Positions 1 through 10,440 of a stretch of 64,000 bases of DNA are shown here, in pieces (within the stretch, counting starts at the first letter, position 1; each line of letters begins with the position of its first letter). The position numbers and the translations under genes were made by a program. This DNA is from Halobacteriovorax marinus (lineage in GTDB: Bacteria > Bdellovibrionota > Bacteriovoracia > Bacteriovoracales > Bacteriovoracaceae): NCBI GenBank assembly GCA_002163155.1, contig MAAO01000016.1, positions 1-64,000 on the forward strand, given 5' to 3'. The notes under the pieces were generated by a model. That model searched no databases. It was not told the origin of the DNA and saw only the letters and a list, made by a program, of their open reading frames with translations.

Positions 1-103
1 TTACAGAGATAGCTGCAGTTAAAGTTGTTTTACCATGATCAACGTGTCCGATTGTACCGATGTTTACATGGGGCTTACTTCTGTCAAATGATTCCTTTGC
101 CAT
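1..103 (-). CDS. tuf: Elongation factor Tu, N-terminal fragment (runs off window)
   Basis: Reverse strand from ATG at 103 reads [33 protein letters not shown], the EF-Tu N-terminus. Confidence 0.97.
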   Translation of the reverse strand, partial: MAKESFDRSKPHVNIGTIGHVDHGKTTLTAAISV

Positions 104-395
104 TCTTTACTCCTAAAAACTTGTTATATTAGTCTTAATTACTATGAAAATGAGTACAAAGTATCGATCAATATCGAGTTCATGACAAGAGAAAAAAACT
201 TCCGTCATAACTAAAACTTGTCGGATACCAACGCATTTAACTAAATTTAGCATTTGATTTACATTGCCACTGGCCTAACGTCAAACAATTAAAGACTTTG
301 CGTTAAAAAAACGACAAATTTTAGAATTTATTTAGTCCTATATTCGTAAGACTTGATCTTTATATATGAATTTTCTTGTGTGCTTAAATGTGAAA

Positions 396-470
<75 letters not shown>

Positions 471-540
471 ATTTTCCAATAGAAGAAATACTACTAACAA
501 AAAATGCAAAAAAAAAGCCTTTCCGAAGAAAGGCTTTTTA

Positions 541-616
541 TGGAGCGGGCGACAAGGTTCGAACTTGCGACATTCAGCTTGGAAGGCTGACACTCTACCA
601 ACTGAGTTACGCCCGC
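541..616 (-). tRNA. tRNA-Gly(TCC)
   Basis: Cloverleaf with acceptor GCGGGCG/CGCCCGC, anticodon loop CTTCCAA, encoded CCA. Confidence 0.95.
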
Positions 617-659
617 ATACATTTGAATTTTTATTCCATCATCCAGTTTAAAACAAAGA

Positions 660-745
660 TGGTGGCGAAAGATGGATTCGAACCATCGAAGGGATAACCC
701 GACAGATTTACAGTCTGTTGCCTTTGGCCACTCGGCAATTTCGCC
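660..745 (-). tRNA. tRNA-Tyr(GTA)
   Basis: Class II tRNA with long variable arm, anticodon loop TGTAAAT, encoded CCA. Confidence 0.95.
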
Positions 746-751
746 ATTAAA

Positions 752-827
752 TGGAGCTGGTTATAGGATTTGAACCTACGACCGCCGGTTTACAAAACCG
801 GTGCTCTACCAACTGAGCTAAACCAGC
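752..827 (-). tRNA. tRNA-Thr(TGT)
   Basis: Cloverleaf with anticodon loop TTTGTAA, encoded CCA; Thr-Tyr-Gly-Thr-tuf order matches the classical tufB operon. Confidence 0.95.
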
Positions 828-893
828 ATACTCTAAACAAAACAAAGGATCAATTGGTTTTTAAAACTTCGCTTAATTGTTTCGAGGATTGAA

Positions 894-922
894 TTTATAA
901 ATGTTTCCACTCTTAAAATCAA
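894..922 (-). promoter_or_regulatory. Sigma70-type promoter for the tRNA-tuf operon
   Basis: Reverse strand TTGATT-N17-TATAAA just upstream of the first tRNA. Confidence 0.6.
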
Positions 923-966
923 CCTTTTTCTTTTTTTTTTTACTTTTTTCTAAATTCAAATATTTC

Positions 967-1725
967 CTATTTAAGCCATCGCTCCATCGCTATTGCTCCG
1001 GCTACTGAAACATTCAGAGATTTTATTTGCCCAAGCGGCTTGATAGCCACTCTATGTTTTACCACTCTAGAAACGGCATTGGACATTCCTACGTCTTCAG
1101 CTCCAAGAACTAGGGCAACGCTTCCTTTCGTATCAATCCCTTCTCCTTCTTCACTTGCGTGCTCAGAGAATCCAATCACTGTAACATCTTTTTCTATGAG
1201 TTTAGTTAAGGCCTTTGGAAGTGAAGAACATATGACAACTTTTACGTGCTCAATGGCGCCTGAGGCGATTCTTGCGAATGAAGGACCTGTTCCAAAATGT
1301 CCCTTAGCACCAGTTACAACACAGTCCACGCCGTAGAATGCTGCTGTTCTCATGATGGCTGCAGCATTATGAACATCAGTGACTTGATCTAAGCAGAGAA
1401 TTTTTACTCGCTCTTTTGAATCGATTTCATCATATAGCCATGCAAGATCGTAAGTTTCTATAGAATCAATTACCATAAAAATTTGCGAAGGAACTCTTTG
1501 AAAAGATAGGTCTAATTCTTTATAGAATTGTTCCGCTGTTTTTTGCAGATCATGAGAGTTTACAATTTTTATATCAAATGTTTTAAGCTCTTTATCAAGT
1601 CTCGTTTTCTTTCTAAAATCTCTTAGCCCGTCATTCGTTGCAATGATTTTTCTAACCGCATCTGGTCTGCAAATAATGGCTTCTGCGATGCTGTGAATTC
1701 CAACAATTAAATCAAACTCTCTCAT
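967..1725 (-). CDS. rlmB: SpoU/TrmH family RNA 2'-O-methyltransferase (RlmB-like)
   Basis: C-terminal SPOUT motifs LCLDQVTDVHNAAAIMRTAAFYG, LVLGAEDVGMS, LNVSVAGAIAM. Confidence 0.8.
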   Translation of the reverse strand: MREFDLIVGIHSIAEAIICRPDAVRKIIATNDGLRDFRKKTRLDKELKTFDIKIVNSHDLQKTAEQFYKELDLSFQRVPSQIFMVIDSIETYDLAWLYDEIDSKERVKILCLDQVTDVHNAAAIMRTAAFYGVDCVVTGAKGHFGTGPSFARIASGAIEHVKVVICSSLPKALTKLIEKDVTVIGFSEHASEEGEGIDTKGSVALVLGAEDVGMSNAVSRVVKHRVAIKPLGQIKSLNVSVAGAIAMERWLK

Positions 1726-3449
1726 TTTGTACTCGCTATTAGTTCTTTAATTTTAGTAACAATATCTACAGGAGCTACTCTAATACTCTCTCCAGATCTT
1801 CTTATTCTTATTTCAAGCATTCCATCTTTTTTGAAATCTCTCTCTCCAAAGATCAGTTGAATAGGAAGGCCCAACAGGTCTGCATCTTTAAATTTAAATC
1901 CTGGTCCAGCTTTTCTATCATCGAAAACTACTTCAACGCCTGCATCTAGAAGCTGTTGATAGATATCGTTTGCAAGCTTTTTGTTCTCTTCTGACTTTGT
2001 AATTTCAGCGTAGTAAACATGAAAGGGAGCTAAAGACATGGGCCATATAATTCCTTTTTCATCATGGTGTTGCTCAACGGCAGCAGCAACAACTCTAGTT
2101 ACTCCAATTCCGTAACAACCCATGAGAGGCGACATAGTCTTACCATTATTATCAAGAACAGTTGTTCCAAGAGCTTTCGTATATTTATCACCAAGTTGGA
2201 AAATGTGACCAACTTCAATTCCTCTTTTAACTTCTACAGTTCCCATACCATCAAGAGTAAGATCACCTTTACAAGCTGTTCTAAGGTCAGCAACGTCGAA
2301 GTTTTCTACATCTCTTTTTGGAATCATATTTCCAAAATGTAGATCAATTTTGTTCGCACCTGCAACGTAAGCTGCTTCTAAATCAATTTGTGAATCAAAA
2401 ATAATTCTCGCTTTTGAGGAAAGTTTATGAGGTCCAATATAACCTTTTACAAAACCTTCGTGATCAATTTCGCTATCAACTGCTGCTTTAAGATGATCAC
2501 ATTTCAAGTGAGCCTCAAGCTTTAATTCATTGAGAGTATCGTCTCCGAGTAGGAGTATTAAAAGTGTTTCCTCTTCGTCACCAATCATCGATTTATAAAC
2601 GAGAGATTTTAAACTCTGATGTTGTGGTTTTTCTAAGAAGTTGCAAACTTCTTCAATAGTTTGTTTATCAGGCGTGGAGATTTCTTCTACAACATTTTCC
2701 GTTTTAAAAAAGTCTAGAGGCGCTCTCTTTGTTTGTGCCTTTTCAATATTGGCAGCATAACCAGTTTTTGCACAGTAGATAACTTCATCTTCACCTGTAT
2801 CAGCAATAACCTGAAACTCGTGAGTTTTCTGATCTTTATCGGCCATGGCCCCAGCATCTGCTTCTACAGCACTAAATTCGAGCCCTGCTCTAGTAAAAAT
2901 GGCTTCATAAGCTTTAAATAATCTAGCGTAGACTTCATCTAGAGAAGCCTTATCTACGTGGAAGCTGTAAGCATCCTTCATCGTAAACTCACGACCTCTC
3001 ATTAATCCAAAGCGAGGTCTGAGTTCATCGCGAAACTTTGTATTTATCTGATAGAGAGTTACGGGAAGATTCTTGTAAGATTTAATTGTCTTTCTAAAAA
3101 TATCTGTAACTGCCTCTTCATTTGTTGGAGATAGACATAGGTCTCTTCCACCTTTGTCTTTTATTTTAAGCATTTGCTCGCCCATGGCATCCCAACGTCC
3201 AGACTCTTTCCAAAGTTCTCCTGGAGTTACAACACTCATATGAATTTCATGTGCACCAGCACGATCCATCTCTTCACGAATGATTTGTTCTACTTTTCTA
3301 ATCGCTTTATATCCAAATGGAAGATAGCTATAAAGGCCTGATCCCGTTTTATGAATAAGTCCAGCTCTCATCATTAATTGATGCGAGGGAATTTCTGCGT
3401 CTGCAGGAACTTCCTTATATGTTTGCCAAAACCCTGTTGATAATCTCAT
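1722..3449 (-). CDS. proS: Prolyl-tRNA synthetase
   Basis: Bacterial-type ProRS: MRLSTGFWQTYKEVPADAEIPSHQLMMRAG, class II motifs, GCYGIGVTRVVAA. Confidence 0.97.
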   Translation of the reverse strand: MRLSTGFWQTYKEVPADAEIPSHQLMMRAGLIHKTGSGLYSYLPFGYKAIRKVEQIIREEMDRAGAHEIHMSVVTPGELWKESGRWDAMGEQMLKIKDKGGRDLCLSPTNEEAVTDIFRKTIKSYKNLPVTLYQINTKFRDELRPRFGLMRGREFTMKDAYSFHVDKASLDEVYARLFKAYEAIFTRAGLEFSAVEADAGAMADKDQKTHEFQVIADTGEDEVIYCAKTGYAANIEKAQTKRAPLDFFKTENVVEEISTPDKQTIEEVCNFLEKPQHQSLKSLVYKSMIGDEEETLLILLLGDDTLNELKLEAHLKCDHLKAAVDSEIDHEGFVKGYIGPHKLSSKARIIFDSQIDLEAAYVAGANKIDLHFGNMIPKRDVENFDVADLRTACKGDLTLDGMGTVEVKRGIEVGHIFQLGDKYTKALGTTVLDNNGKTMSPLMGCYGIGVTRVVAAAVEQHHDEKGIIWPMSLAPFHVYYAEITKSEENKKLANDIYQQLLDAGVEVVFDDRKAGPGFKFKDADLLGLPIQLIFGERDFKKDGMLEIRIRRSGESIRVAPVDIVTKIKELIASTK

Positions 3450-3659
3450 TTATGCTTCCTTTTATATTTTTTGGAATTTTAACTTAAATACAGTTATTAA
3501 ACTACCTCAATAGCTTATTTACCTCATATATGTGACTGATGGATATGTCGAATATCTTCTGTATTCATAAGCAATTTTACTTTATTTTATAAAGTTTGAC
3601 ATATCAAACACCGTGGAAAAATATCCTTTGGTAAATATAAATCAAACCGGACGATATTA

Positions 3660-4484
3660 ATGAAGATTCTAATTGCGCTTTTAATAACAATTAATTCTTA
3701 TGCCTCTATAACTTCTATATATAGTACAAGAGATGGTAGTTATCTAAGTTTTAATCAACTCTTAGAAGAATTACCTAAGTCAGGATTTGTTGTTCTTGGA
3801 GAATTTCATAACACGAAAAGTATTCAAGAAGCTCAAGCAAGAATCATTAAAGAGAAAGCTATTCTAGAAAACAAACAAAGTTCCACGCGCATTATGTGGG
3901 AATTCTTAAATCACACTGATCAAGAAAAAATAAATGAATCTTTTAATTTCTTATTATCAAGATCGATTAGCACTGAAGAATTTGTTACAAAAGTAGCGGG
4001 CAAACAAAATCTTGCTTATATCCCAATAATGGAAGTTGCCAAAGAATTTGGAAATGCACCAATTGCTCTAAATTTGCCCCGTGAATTAAAGAAGAAAGTG
4101 ATGAATGAGGGAATTGGTTCTATCGATCCTATCTTCGTACCGGCTCATCATTACGTGGGAGGAGAAGATTATCTTACTCGCTTTAAACTAGCGATGGGTG
4201 GACATGCTCCAGATGACATGGTCGCAAAATACTTTCTTGCTCAATGTTTAACAGACTCTGTTATGTCTGATGAGGCAAATAAAAATCATCTTAACCTTAG
4301 TTTCATTATTGCAGGATCATTTCATACTGATTTCTTTGATGGAACTGTTTCCAGATTAAGAGAAATAAATTCTTCTGAGATTATTTCATTAAAAATAACT
4401 TCTAAAGAATTATATGATGAAGAATTTATTATTGGTTCTGATTTATTTGGGCAATACGCGGATTTTATTTTAATCACACAGTAA
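3660..4484 (+). CDS. ChaN-like (haem-binding/TIKI superfamily) exported protein
   Basis: Signal-like N-terminus; FVVLGEFHNTKSIQEAQARII resembles the ChaN GExHxxxxxQ motif. Confidence 0.7.
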   Translation: MKILIALLITINSYASITSIYSTRDGSYLSFNQLLEELPKSGFVVLGEFHNTKSIQEAQARIIKEKAILENKQSSTRIMWEFLNHTDQEKINESFNFLLSRSISTEEFVTKVAGKQNLAYIPIMEVAKEFGNAPIALNLPRELKKKVMNEGIGSIDPIFVPAHHYVGGEDYLTRFKLAMGGHAPDDMVAKYFLAQCLTDSVMSDEANKNHLNLSFIIAGSFHTDFFDGTVSRLREINSSEIISLKITSKELYDEEFIIGSDLFGQYADFILITQ

Positions 4485-4488
4485 CAAG

Positions 4489-4917
4489 CTACTTTGTGAT
4501 TATTGCCATTGTAAGTCTAGAGACACAAACCAATTGCTTTTCTTCGTTGAAAATTTTTATTTCCCAAACATGACTCTTTTTTCCGATATGGATGGCTTCA
4601 CATATTCCTGTGACAAGTCCTGATTTAGCACTCTTGATATGACTGGCATTTATACTTTGTCCTACAGCTGCGAACTTCTTAGGATCTACAACTAAATTTG
4701 AAGCGATACTTCCAAGGGACTCAGCCAATACACAAGACGCCCCTCCATGAAGTAAACCAAAAGGCTGTTTAGTTTTATCTGTTACAGGCATTGTCCCTAC
4801 CAGAGAGTTCTCCTTAAGTTCGGTAACCTGAATATCTAATAAACCTGTCATCGACGACAAACCTCTTTTATTTACAGGATCCAAGTCGTAATCATTAAAC
4901 CAAATACTCACAAACAC
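4489..4917 (-). CDS. Hotdog-fold thioesterase (PaaI/YdiI type)
   Basis: PFGLLHGGASCVLAESLGSIAS motif typical of hotdog thioesterases. Confidence 0.85.
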   Translation of the reverse strand: MFVSIWFNDYDLDPVNKRGLSSMTGLLDIQVTELKENSLVGTMPVTDKTKQPFGLLHGGASCVLAESLGSIASNLVVDPKKFAAVGQSINASHIKSAKSGLVTGICEAIHIGKKSHVWEIKIFNEEKQLVCVSRLTMAIITK

Positions 4918-5217
4918 CTCATTTTATTGGCAGCAATAGTAATTATTTATTGAGTTTTTCTCTCTATTGTAGCTCTAAGCCTACAATAACTGGAAAGATT
5001 ACAATAGGACTAATATCTGATTCAAAAAAGGCCTACAATCTGATACTAGTGGATATTAAAATTGAAGCTAAACATCCATCTAGGTGGATTACGGACAAAA
5101 TGGGCAAAATATTCGATTTGAAGCTTGGCCTAAGGTTTGTCCGGTATTATAAGTTATTGAGTTGCCATGCTTTATGCATACGGTTAAACTGGTAACTCGT
5201 AGAAAATTGGAAGAATA

Positions 5218-6138
5218 ATGATTTACCAACGCACTATTGCAAAAAAAGTTGAAGTTACAGGAATCGGAATCCACTCCGGGCGCAAGGTTACAATGAGCCT
5301 TTACCCAGCGGAAGCCGATTACGGTATTCAATTCAAAAGAATCGACCTCAAGGACTCAGAAATCCTAAAGGCCGAAGCGACTTCTGTTGGTGCGACAGAA
5401 AATAATACTACAATTGGTGAGGGCTTAAATGCAGTTCACACAGTTGAACACCTTCTCTCAGTTCTTTACGGTCTTGGTATTAATAATGTCTATGTCGAAA
5501 TTGACGGTCCAGAAGTTCCCATTATGGATGGTTCTGGTGCTTCATTTGTTTTCCTTTTAAAAGAAACAGGTATTCAAACATTAAATAAATCTAAGAAATT
5601 TCTTGTTGTCCTCGAAACTGTAAAGGTTGAAGTAGGAGACAAATGGGCGATGATAGAGCCTGCTTCCAAACTCATTATTGATTCAACAATTGTATTCACT
5701 CACCCACTGATTAAAACTCAACAAAAGACTTTTGAATTTTCTTGTGAAAACTATATAAAGGAAATTGGAAGAGCTCGTACATTTGGTCTGCTACGTGATG
5801 TTGATATGCTTAAGAGAAAAGGTTTAATTAAAGGCGGCTCTCTTGATAATGCAATAGTGCTAGATGAATACAAAGTCGTTAATAACGATGGTCTTCGTTT
5901 TGGTGATGAATTTGTAAGGCATAAAATCTTAGATACAATTGGCGACATAAGCCTTTTAGGTTTTGAAGTTGCTGGTAAAATTACGACTTTTAAGTCTGGT
6001 CACAACTTACACAATCTCTTATGTAGAAAACTGCTAGCAACTCCATCTGCCTTTCAGATAGTTTCTGCAAATGCCCTACAAAAAGAAGCTGTAGAGGCCT
6101 TTGATTTACCTCAGAGTATCTTTCCTACTTTCGCTTAA
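5218..6138 (+). CDS. lpxC: UDP-3-O-acyl-N-acetylglucosamine deacetylase
   Basis: GIGIHSGRKVTMSLYPA, VHTVEHLLSVLYGLGI, HKILDTIGDISLLG. Confidence 0.97.
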   Translation: MIYQRTIAKKVEVTGIGIHSGRKVTMSLYPAEADYGIQFKRIDLKDSEILKAEATSVGATENNTTIGEGLNAVHTVEHLLSVLYGLGINNVYVEIDGPEVPIMDGSGASFVFLLKETGIQTLNKSKKFLVVLETVKVEVGDKWAMIEPASKLIIDSTIVFTHPLIKTQQKTFEFSCENYIKEIGRARTFGLLRDVDMLKRKGLIKGGSLDNAIVLDEYKVVNNDGLRFGDEFVRHKILDTIGDISLLGFEVAGKITTFKSGHNLHNLLCRKLLATPSAFQIVSANALQKEAVEAFDLPQSIFPTFA

Positions 6139-6207
6139 TTTCCGCTAAAACTCTCAAGAGATTGAACTGAAATGAAGTCTATTATAGATTTATTAATATG
6201 TTTACTT

Positions 6208-6240
6208 ACAATGAGGGGTCTTGCTCTCCTCTCATTTTTT
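6208..6240 (+). terminator. Intrinsic terminator after lpxC
   Basis: AATGAGGGG...CTCCTCTCATTTTTT stem followed by T tract. Confidence 0.6.
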
Positions 6241-6865
6241 AATCTACAAATTGGCAATTCTTGTAATGAGATATTGCAACTTCAGGAACATTAACAACAG
6301 TTTCTATACCTAATATATTTTTTGTAAAATATGTCGTTACTTTTTTCAAAGTAACTTTCTTATTTTGTCGTCTGACTTTAAGTTGCCATGTTGTTACAGA
6401 TTTATTCGTTGCTATGATAGGTCCATTTAAACCTCTAGTTGTAGGCCCCATTTTACATTTATACTTTAGAGAATTAAATGTATTGGCTCTATTCGGTCCA
6501 TCAACTAAAACAACCTGCTTTGTAATTTCCTCAAAGCTTCCATTCCTATAATTGTAACAAGTATCTTTAATTGGAGCGAAAGTGTCTCTTCCTGAGTATT
6601 TATAAAGTCCTATAATATTTCCATTTTCATGAGAATATATAAATCTCTCATCCGAATTTTCTTTCTTACATACATAAAAAGAATCTAAAGTATTTGATGC
6701 TTCTCTGATAGCGCTAGACTGTATATCAAACTGTCTTGCTTCTTCTGTATTACCATCTTGATTTTCTATTCTAGGAGTGACTGGTTGCTCTACTGGTGCA
6801 GATACTTTATCTGAACACGAACTTAAAATGAATAATATAGAAAATAAGGAAAGAAGCTTAAACAT
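6239..6865 (-). CDS. Lipoprotein of unknown function
   Basis: MFKLLSLFSILFILSSCSDK lipobox. Confidence 0.7.
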   Translation of the reverse strand: MFKLLSLFSILFILSSCSDKVSAPVEQPVTPRIENQDGNTEEARQFDIQSSAIREASNTLDSFYVCKKENSDERFIYSHENGNIIGLYKYSGRDTFAPIKDTCYNYRNGSFEEITKQVVLVDGPNRANTFNSLKYKCKMGPTTRGLNGPIIATNKSVTTWQLKVRRQNKKVTLKKVTTYFTKNILGIETVVNVPEVAISHYKNCQFVD

Positions 6866-6988
6866 GGTGTTTCCTAGAATTAAATTGATAATCTCAATTA
6901 ATTTAGAACACTATGTATAACAAGAATAGCTACTCTGAAAAAACAACTATATTTTCTTTACACTGTCAGAAGCTAAGTCCCTGAAACT

Positions 6989-7978
6989 TTAAGATTTTAA
7001 ATGATCTTTCGCTTTTTGAGAGATTTCTCTCCCCCTGGGAGTACGAATTAAGAAGCCTTCTTTTAATAGGAAGGGTTCATACACATCTTCAATGGTGGTT
7101 CTATCTTCAGAAAGAGTAGCACATAAGGCTTCAATCCCCACAGGTCCACCCTTGTAGTAATCATTAATCACTTCTAGAATTTTCCTATCCATGCGATCCA
7201 GACCAAATTTATCTATGTCCATTAACTCTAGAGATTTTTCAACAGCATCTTCACAAATGCTATCTTTTCCCGAAACAATGGCATAGTCACGAACACGCCT
7301 AAGTATCCTATTGGCAATTCGAGGTGTCCCCCTCGAGCATTGTGCAATATGAATCTTTGTCTCACCTTCCAGGCCAATTTTTAATTTTCTTGAATTGTTT
7401 TCAACGATTTGACTTAACTCTTCATGATCATAGAAATCAAAATGAAGGTGTGCCATAAAACGGTCACGAAGAGGGCTTGATAGAAGCCCTGACCTAGTGG
7501 TCGCCCCTATGAGAGTGAAAGGGGCAATACCTATTTGCATAGTTCTCGCCGATGGACCTTCTCCAATGACTATATCCAAACGGTAATCTTCCATGGCGGA
7601 GTAGAGTATTTCTTCAATGGCAATATTCAAGCGATGAATCTCATCAATGAAAAGAACATCTCCTTCATTTAAATTCGTAAGTAATGCAGCAAGATCACCT
7701 TTTTTCTCTATAGCAGGTCCTGAGATCACATGTAATTCACTATCAAGTGCTTTGGCTATAATCATGGCAAGAGAAGTTTTTCCAAGACCTGGAGGTCCAG
7801 AAAGAAGAGCATGATCCATAGCTTGTTTTCTTATTTTTGCAGACTTAACCATGACGTCTATATTTTGAACGACTTTCTTTTGCCCAACATATTCTGAAAA
7901 ATCTTCTGGTCGAAGAAATACTTCCTGCCGATTTTCATTTTCTGATTGTTCTGTCTCTAAAATTCTTTCGTCATTCAT
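6989..7978 (-). CDS. ruvB: Holliday junction branch migration ATPase RuvB
   Basis: RPEDFSEYVGQKKVVQNI, GPPGLGKTSLA, DEIHR, GATTRSG. Confidence 0.98.
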   Translation of the reverse strand: MNDERILETEQSENENRQEVFLRPEDFSEYVGQKKVVQNIDVMVKSAKIRKQAMDHALLSGPPGLGKTSLAMIIAKALDSELHVISGPAIEKKGDLAALLTNLNEGDVLFIDEIHRLNIAIEEILYSAMEDYRLDIVIGEGPSARTMQIGIAPFTLIGATTRSGLLSSPLRDRFMAHLHFDFYDHEELSQIVENNSRKLKIGLEGETKIHIAQCSRGTPRIANRILRRVRDYAIVSGKDSICEDAVEKSLELMDIDKFGLDRMDRKILEVINDYYKGGPVGIEALCATLSEDRTTIEDVYEPFLLKEGFLIRTPRGREISQKAKDHLKS

Positions 7979-7980
7979 TT

Positions 7981-8634
7981 TTAAACTTCTTTTAGAACTA
8001 AGTGAACAAGTTGTTCAGCTTTTGTAATTTCAATACTTCCTAGAATTTTTTGAGCAATAGGAATAACTTTTTCTTCTTTAAATCCTAATTCCTTACAGGC
8101 CATTAAAGCGTCGTTTAAAATCACATCACTATTGATATGCTGCTCTTCATTTTCTACTATCTCGTGAATTTCATTCTCGATTTCCTCTGCAGGAATAGTA
8201 GAAAAGGTTTGTATTCCTTTTGTTTTATTAGAATACATTTTAACTTTCGAAATTTTATTTTGTAGATCTAGGATCATTTGTGAGGCAGCCTTATTACCAA
8301 TGCCAGGAGCCTTAGTTAAGGTTTTCTTATCATCAAATGTGATAGCATTTATGATTTGATCGACACCAATTGCTCCAACCAGACTAAAGGCAGATTTTGG
8401 TCCAACTCCTTTTACACTTGTAAGCATTTCAAACATCTTTTTTTCTCGAATCGACTTGAATCCGTAAAGCTCTTCACTTGCATCTCTAATAACATGAGAA
8501 ATAAAGAGCGAGACACTACTTCCTTCAGGAAGAACTTGTCGAATATAGACTTGGTATCCAATTCCCGAATTTGTGAGAATGACAGCTTCAACGCCATCGC
8601 TAAAAAGAACTTCGCCTTGAAGATGTCCAATCAT
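7981..8634 (-). CDS. ruvA: Holliday junction branch migration protein RuvA
   Basis: MIGHLQGEVL..., LTSVKGVGPKSAFSLV, helix-hairpin-helix; adjacent to ruvB and ruvC. Confidence 0.95.
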   Translation of the reverse strand: MIGHLQGEVLFSDGVEAVILTNSGIGYQVYIRQVLPEGSSVSLFISHVIRDASEELYGFKSIREKKMFEMLTSVKGVGPKSAFSLVGAIGVDQIINAITFDDKKTLTKAPGIGNKAASQMILDLQNKISKVKMYSNKTKGIQTFSTIPAEEIENEIHEIVENEEQHINSDVILNDALMACKELGFKEEKVIPIAQKILGSIEITKAEQLVHLVLKEV

Positions 8635-9185
8635 GATCTTTTTTCCCTATCTTTGAAGACACTTTTAAGAGTCCTTCCACGTGAACTAGATTTAACTTTT
8701 GTTCCTGCAACGTTTGTACTGCCACCAAGAGCATGACAAAGAGCAATTGCTAACGCATCAGACTCATCATTTGTTTTAAACTCTATTTGACCAAAGATCA
8801 TTTTCAGAGTTTTCTCTATGGCCAATTTATCTGCATGCCCATATCCGGTCACTGTGGACTTTATTGAATTTGGAGAATATTCGTAAACTTTTCCACTATG
8901 GGTTTGAACAATGGCTGCAATCATTGCACCTCTCGCCTGAGCAAGCTTGGCCAATGAAGTGACACTCTTCACATAGATAAGAGATTCAATCGCCACAACT
9001 GCTGGCGAATATTCAGTCATTAATTCTTGAATGGAATTATAAATAACACCTAATCGATCAACAAAGTTATCGATCTTGTCATAGCGAAGGGAACCTGATG
9101 AAAGATAAGTAATTTTTCTTCCGTCTTTTTCTATTAATGCCCAGCCAGCCTTTCGCGAACCGGGGTCGATACCCAATATTTTCAT
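8631..9185 (-). CDS. ruvC: Crossover junction endodeoxyribonuclease RuvC
   Basis: MKILGIDPGSRKAGWALIE, AIESLIYVKS, DESDALAIALCH catalytic motifs. Confidence 0.97.
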   Translation of the reverse strand: MKILGIDPGSRKAGWALIEKDGRKITYLSSGSLRYDKIDNFVDRLGVIYNSIQELMTEYSPAVVAIESLIYVKSVTSLAKLAQARGAMIAAIVQTHSGKVYEYSPNSIKSTVTGYGHADKLAIEKTLKMIFGQIEFKTNDESDALAIALCHALGGSTNVAGTKVKSSSRGRTLKSVFKDREKRS

Positions 9186-9225
9186 TTGTACATTCTACAT
9201 TGAGAGCTGATCGATCGTCTAGAAA

Positions 9226-9402
9226 CTAACCCTTCTGTTTGGATTTTATAAACTGACCGATGTAGAAAGAAACTGATCCACCGATGAGCTGCAAGAATTC
9301 CATCTGACCGTAGTCTCCCTTATTTATACCTGCAAAAAGGCATAGACCCACAGAGGCTAAACCGATAAGCTGTAATCCTAAACCTAAATAAAAAAGCACC
9401 AT
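9226..9402 (-). CDS. Small hydrophobic protein, 58 aa (not in supplied ORF track)
   Basis: Read by eye: MVLFYLGLGLQLIGLASVGLCLFAGINKGDYGQMEFLQLIGGSVSFYIGQFIKSKQKG*; two hydrophobic segments; fills the ruvC/folD gap. Confidence 0.6.
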   Translation of the reverse strand: MVLFYLGLGLQLIGLASVGLCLFAGINKGDYGQMEFLQLIGGSVSFYIGQFIKSKQKG

Positions 9403-9532
9403 GAGTTCCTTGAATTTAATTTAAGTCGTAATATAGATGGTGCGTCGAGAAAATTCAAAAAAAAACTTTTTTTCTCTTAGCAAATCTAATAATATACATT
9501 AGTATTGCTTAAAACTGATTTAAGGAAATTGA

Positions 9533-10405
9533 ATGACAGGTAACACTCCAATTCTTATGAAATCTGCACCAGTGGTTGAACAATCACTTAGTGAGCTTTC
9601 CAGTAAATGTTCAGCCCTTAAAGAGAAGGGAATCACGCCTACTATGAAAGTTATTCTTGTGGGAGATAATCCGGCGAGCATCATCTATACGAGAAATAAG
9701 AAACGTTTCATGGAAAAGTTTGGTGCCGAATGTGAAATTATCAAACTCCCTAGCAACCTTTCAGAAACAGAGTTTCTTTCTAAGGTTAAGGCCATTGTTG
9801 ATGATCAGAGTAATCACGGATGTTTCGTGCAATTACCACTCCCTAAACAACTCTCGCATATAGATGTAGGAGAATTGATTCCTCCTAGTAAAGATGTTGA
9901 TGGTTTCAATAAAGCCAATATTATGAATCTCTTTAAGGGTGAAAAGGGAGAGAGCGCGCTCATACCATGTACTCCAAAAGGTATCATAACTCTCTGCAAT
10001 CACTATGGAATTGAGTTACTGGGTAAGAATGTTGTAGTTATCGGGAGAAGTCTGATTGTTGGAAAACCTATGAGCCTATTGCTGGGTAATCACAATGCCA
10101 CAGTCACTATGTGTCACTCCAGAACTCAGAATCTCAAGGAGCATACTAAAGCCGCTGACATTATTGTTATCGCTATAGGGTCTGCCAAGTTTCTAACCAA
10201 AGAGTTTCTAAACAACTCAAAGAAACAATACATTATTGATGTCGGCATGAACCAAGACGAGAATGGAAAACTTTGTGGTGACGCAGACTATCAAAACATT
10301 AAAGAATTGGTGGCGGGTATAACCCCCGTGCCTGGTGGCGTTGGTCCCATGACAATTCTCTCGCTAGCGCAAAATCTTTTACAAGCCGCTGAAAACAGCT
10401 TATAA
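9533..10405 (+). CDS. folD: Methylenetetrahydrofolate dehydrogenase/cyclohydrolase
   Basis: VGDNPASIIYTRNKKR, GCFVQLPLPKQL, PSKDVDGF, VVIGRSLIVGKPMSLLL, PVPGGVGPMT. Confidence 0.98.
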   Translation: MTGNTPILMKSAPVVEQSLSELSSKCSALKEKGITPTMKVILVGDNPASIIYTRNKKRFMEKFGAECEIIKLPSNLSETEFLSKVKAIVDDQSNHGCFVQLPLPKQLSHIDVGELIPPSKDVDGFNKANIMNLFKGEKGESALIPCTPKGIITLCNHYGIELLGKNVVVIGRSLIVGKPMSLLLGNHNATVTMCHSRTQNLKEHTKAADIIVIAIGSAKFLTKEFLNNSKKQYIIDVGMNQDENGKLCGDADYQNIKELVAGITPVPGGVGPMTILSLAQNLLQAAENSL

Positions 10406-10440
10406 AACTAGGGCAACTTTCATCATAAAAAGGAGAGGCA

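Noticed and set aside
1040-2921. Plus-strand ORFs (1040-1336, 2064-2342, 2733-2921)
   Set aside because: Shadow ORFs entirely antisense to rlmB-like and proS genes.
4950-5331. ORFs 4950-5195 (+) and 5089-5331 (-) around the lpxC leader
   Set aside because: Mutually overlapping, no recognisable motif, second one antisense to the lpxC start; treated as leader DNA.
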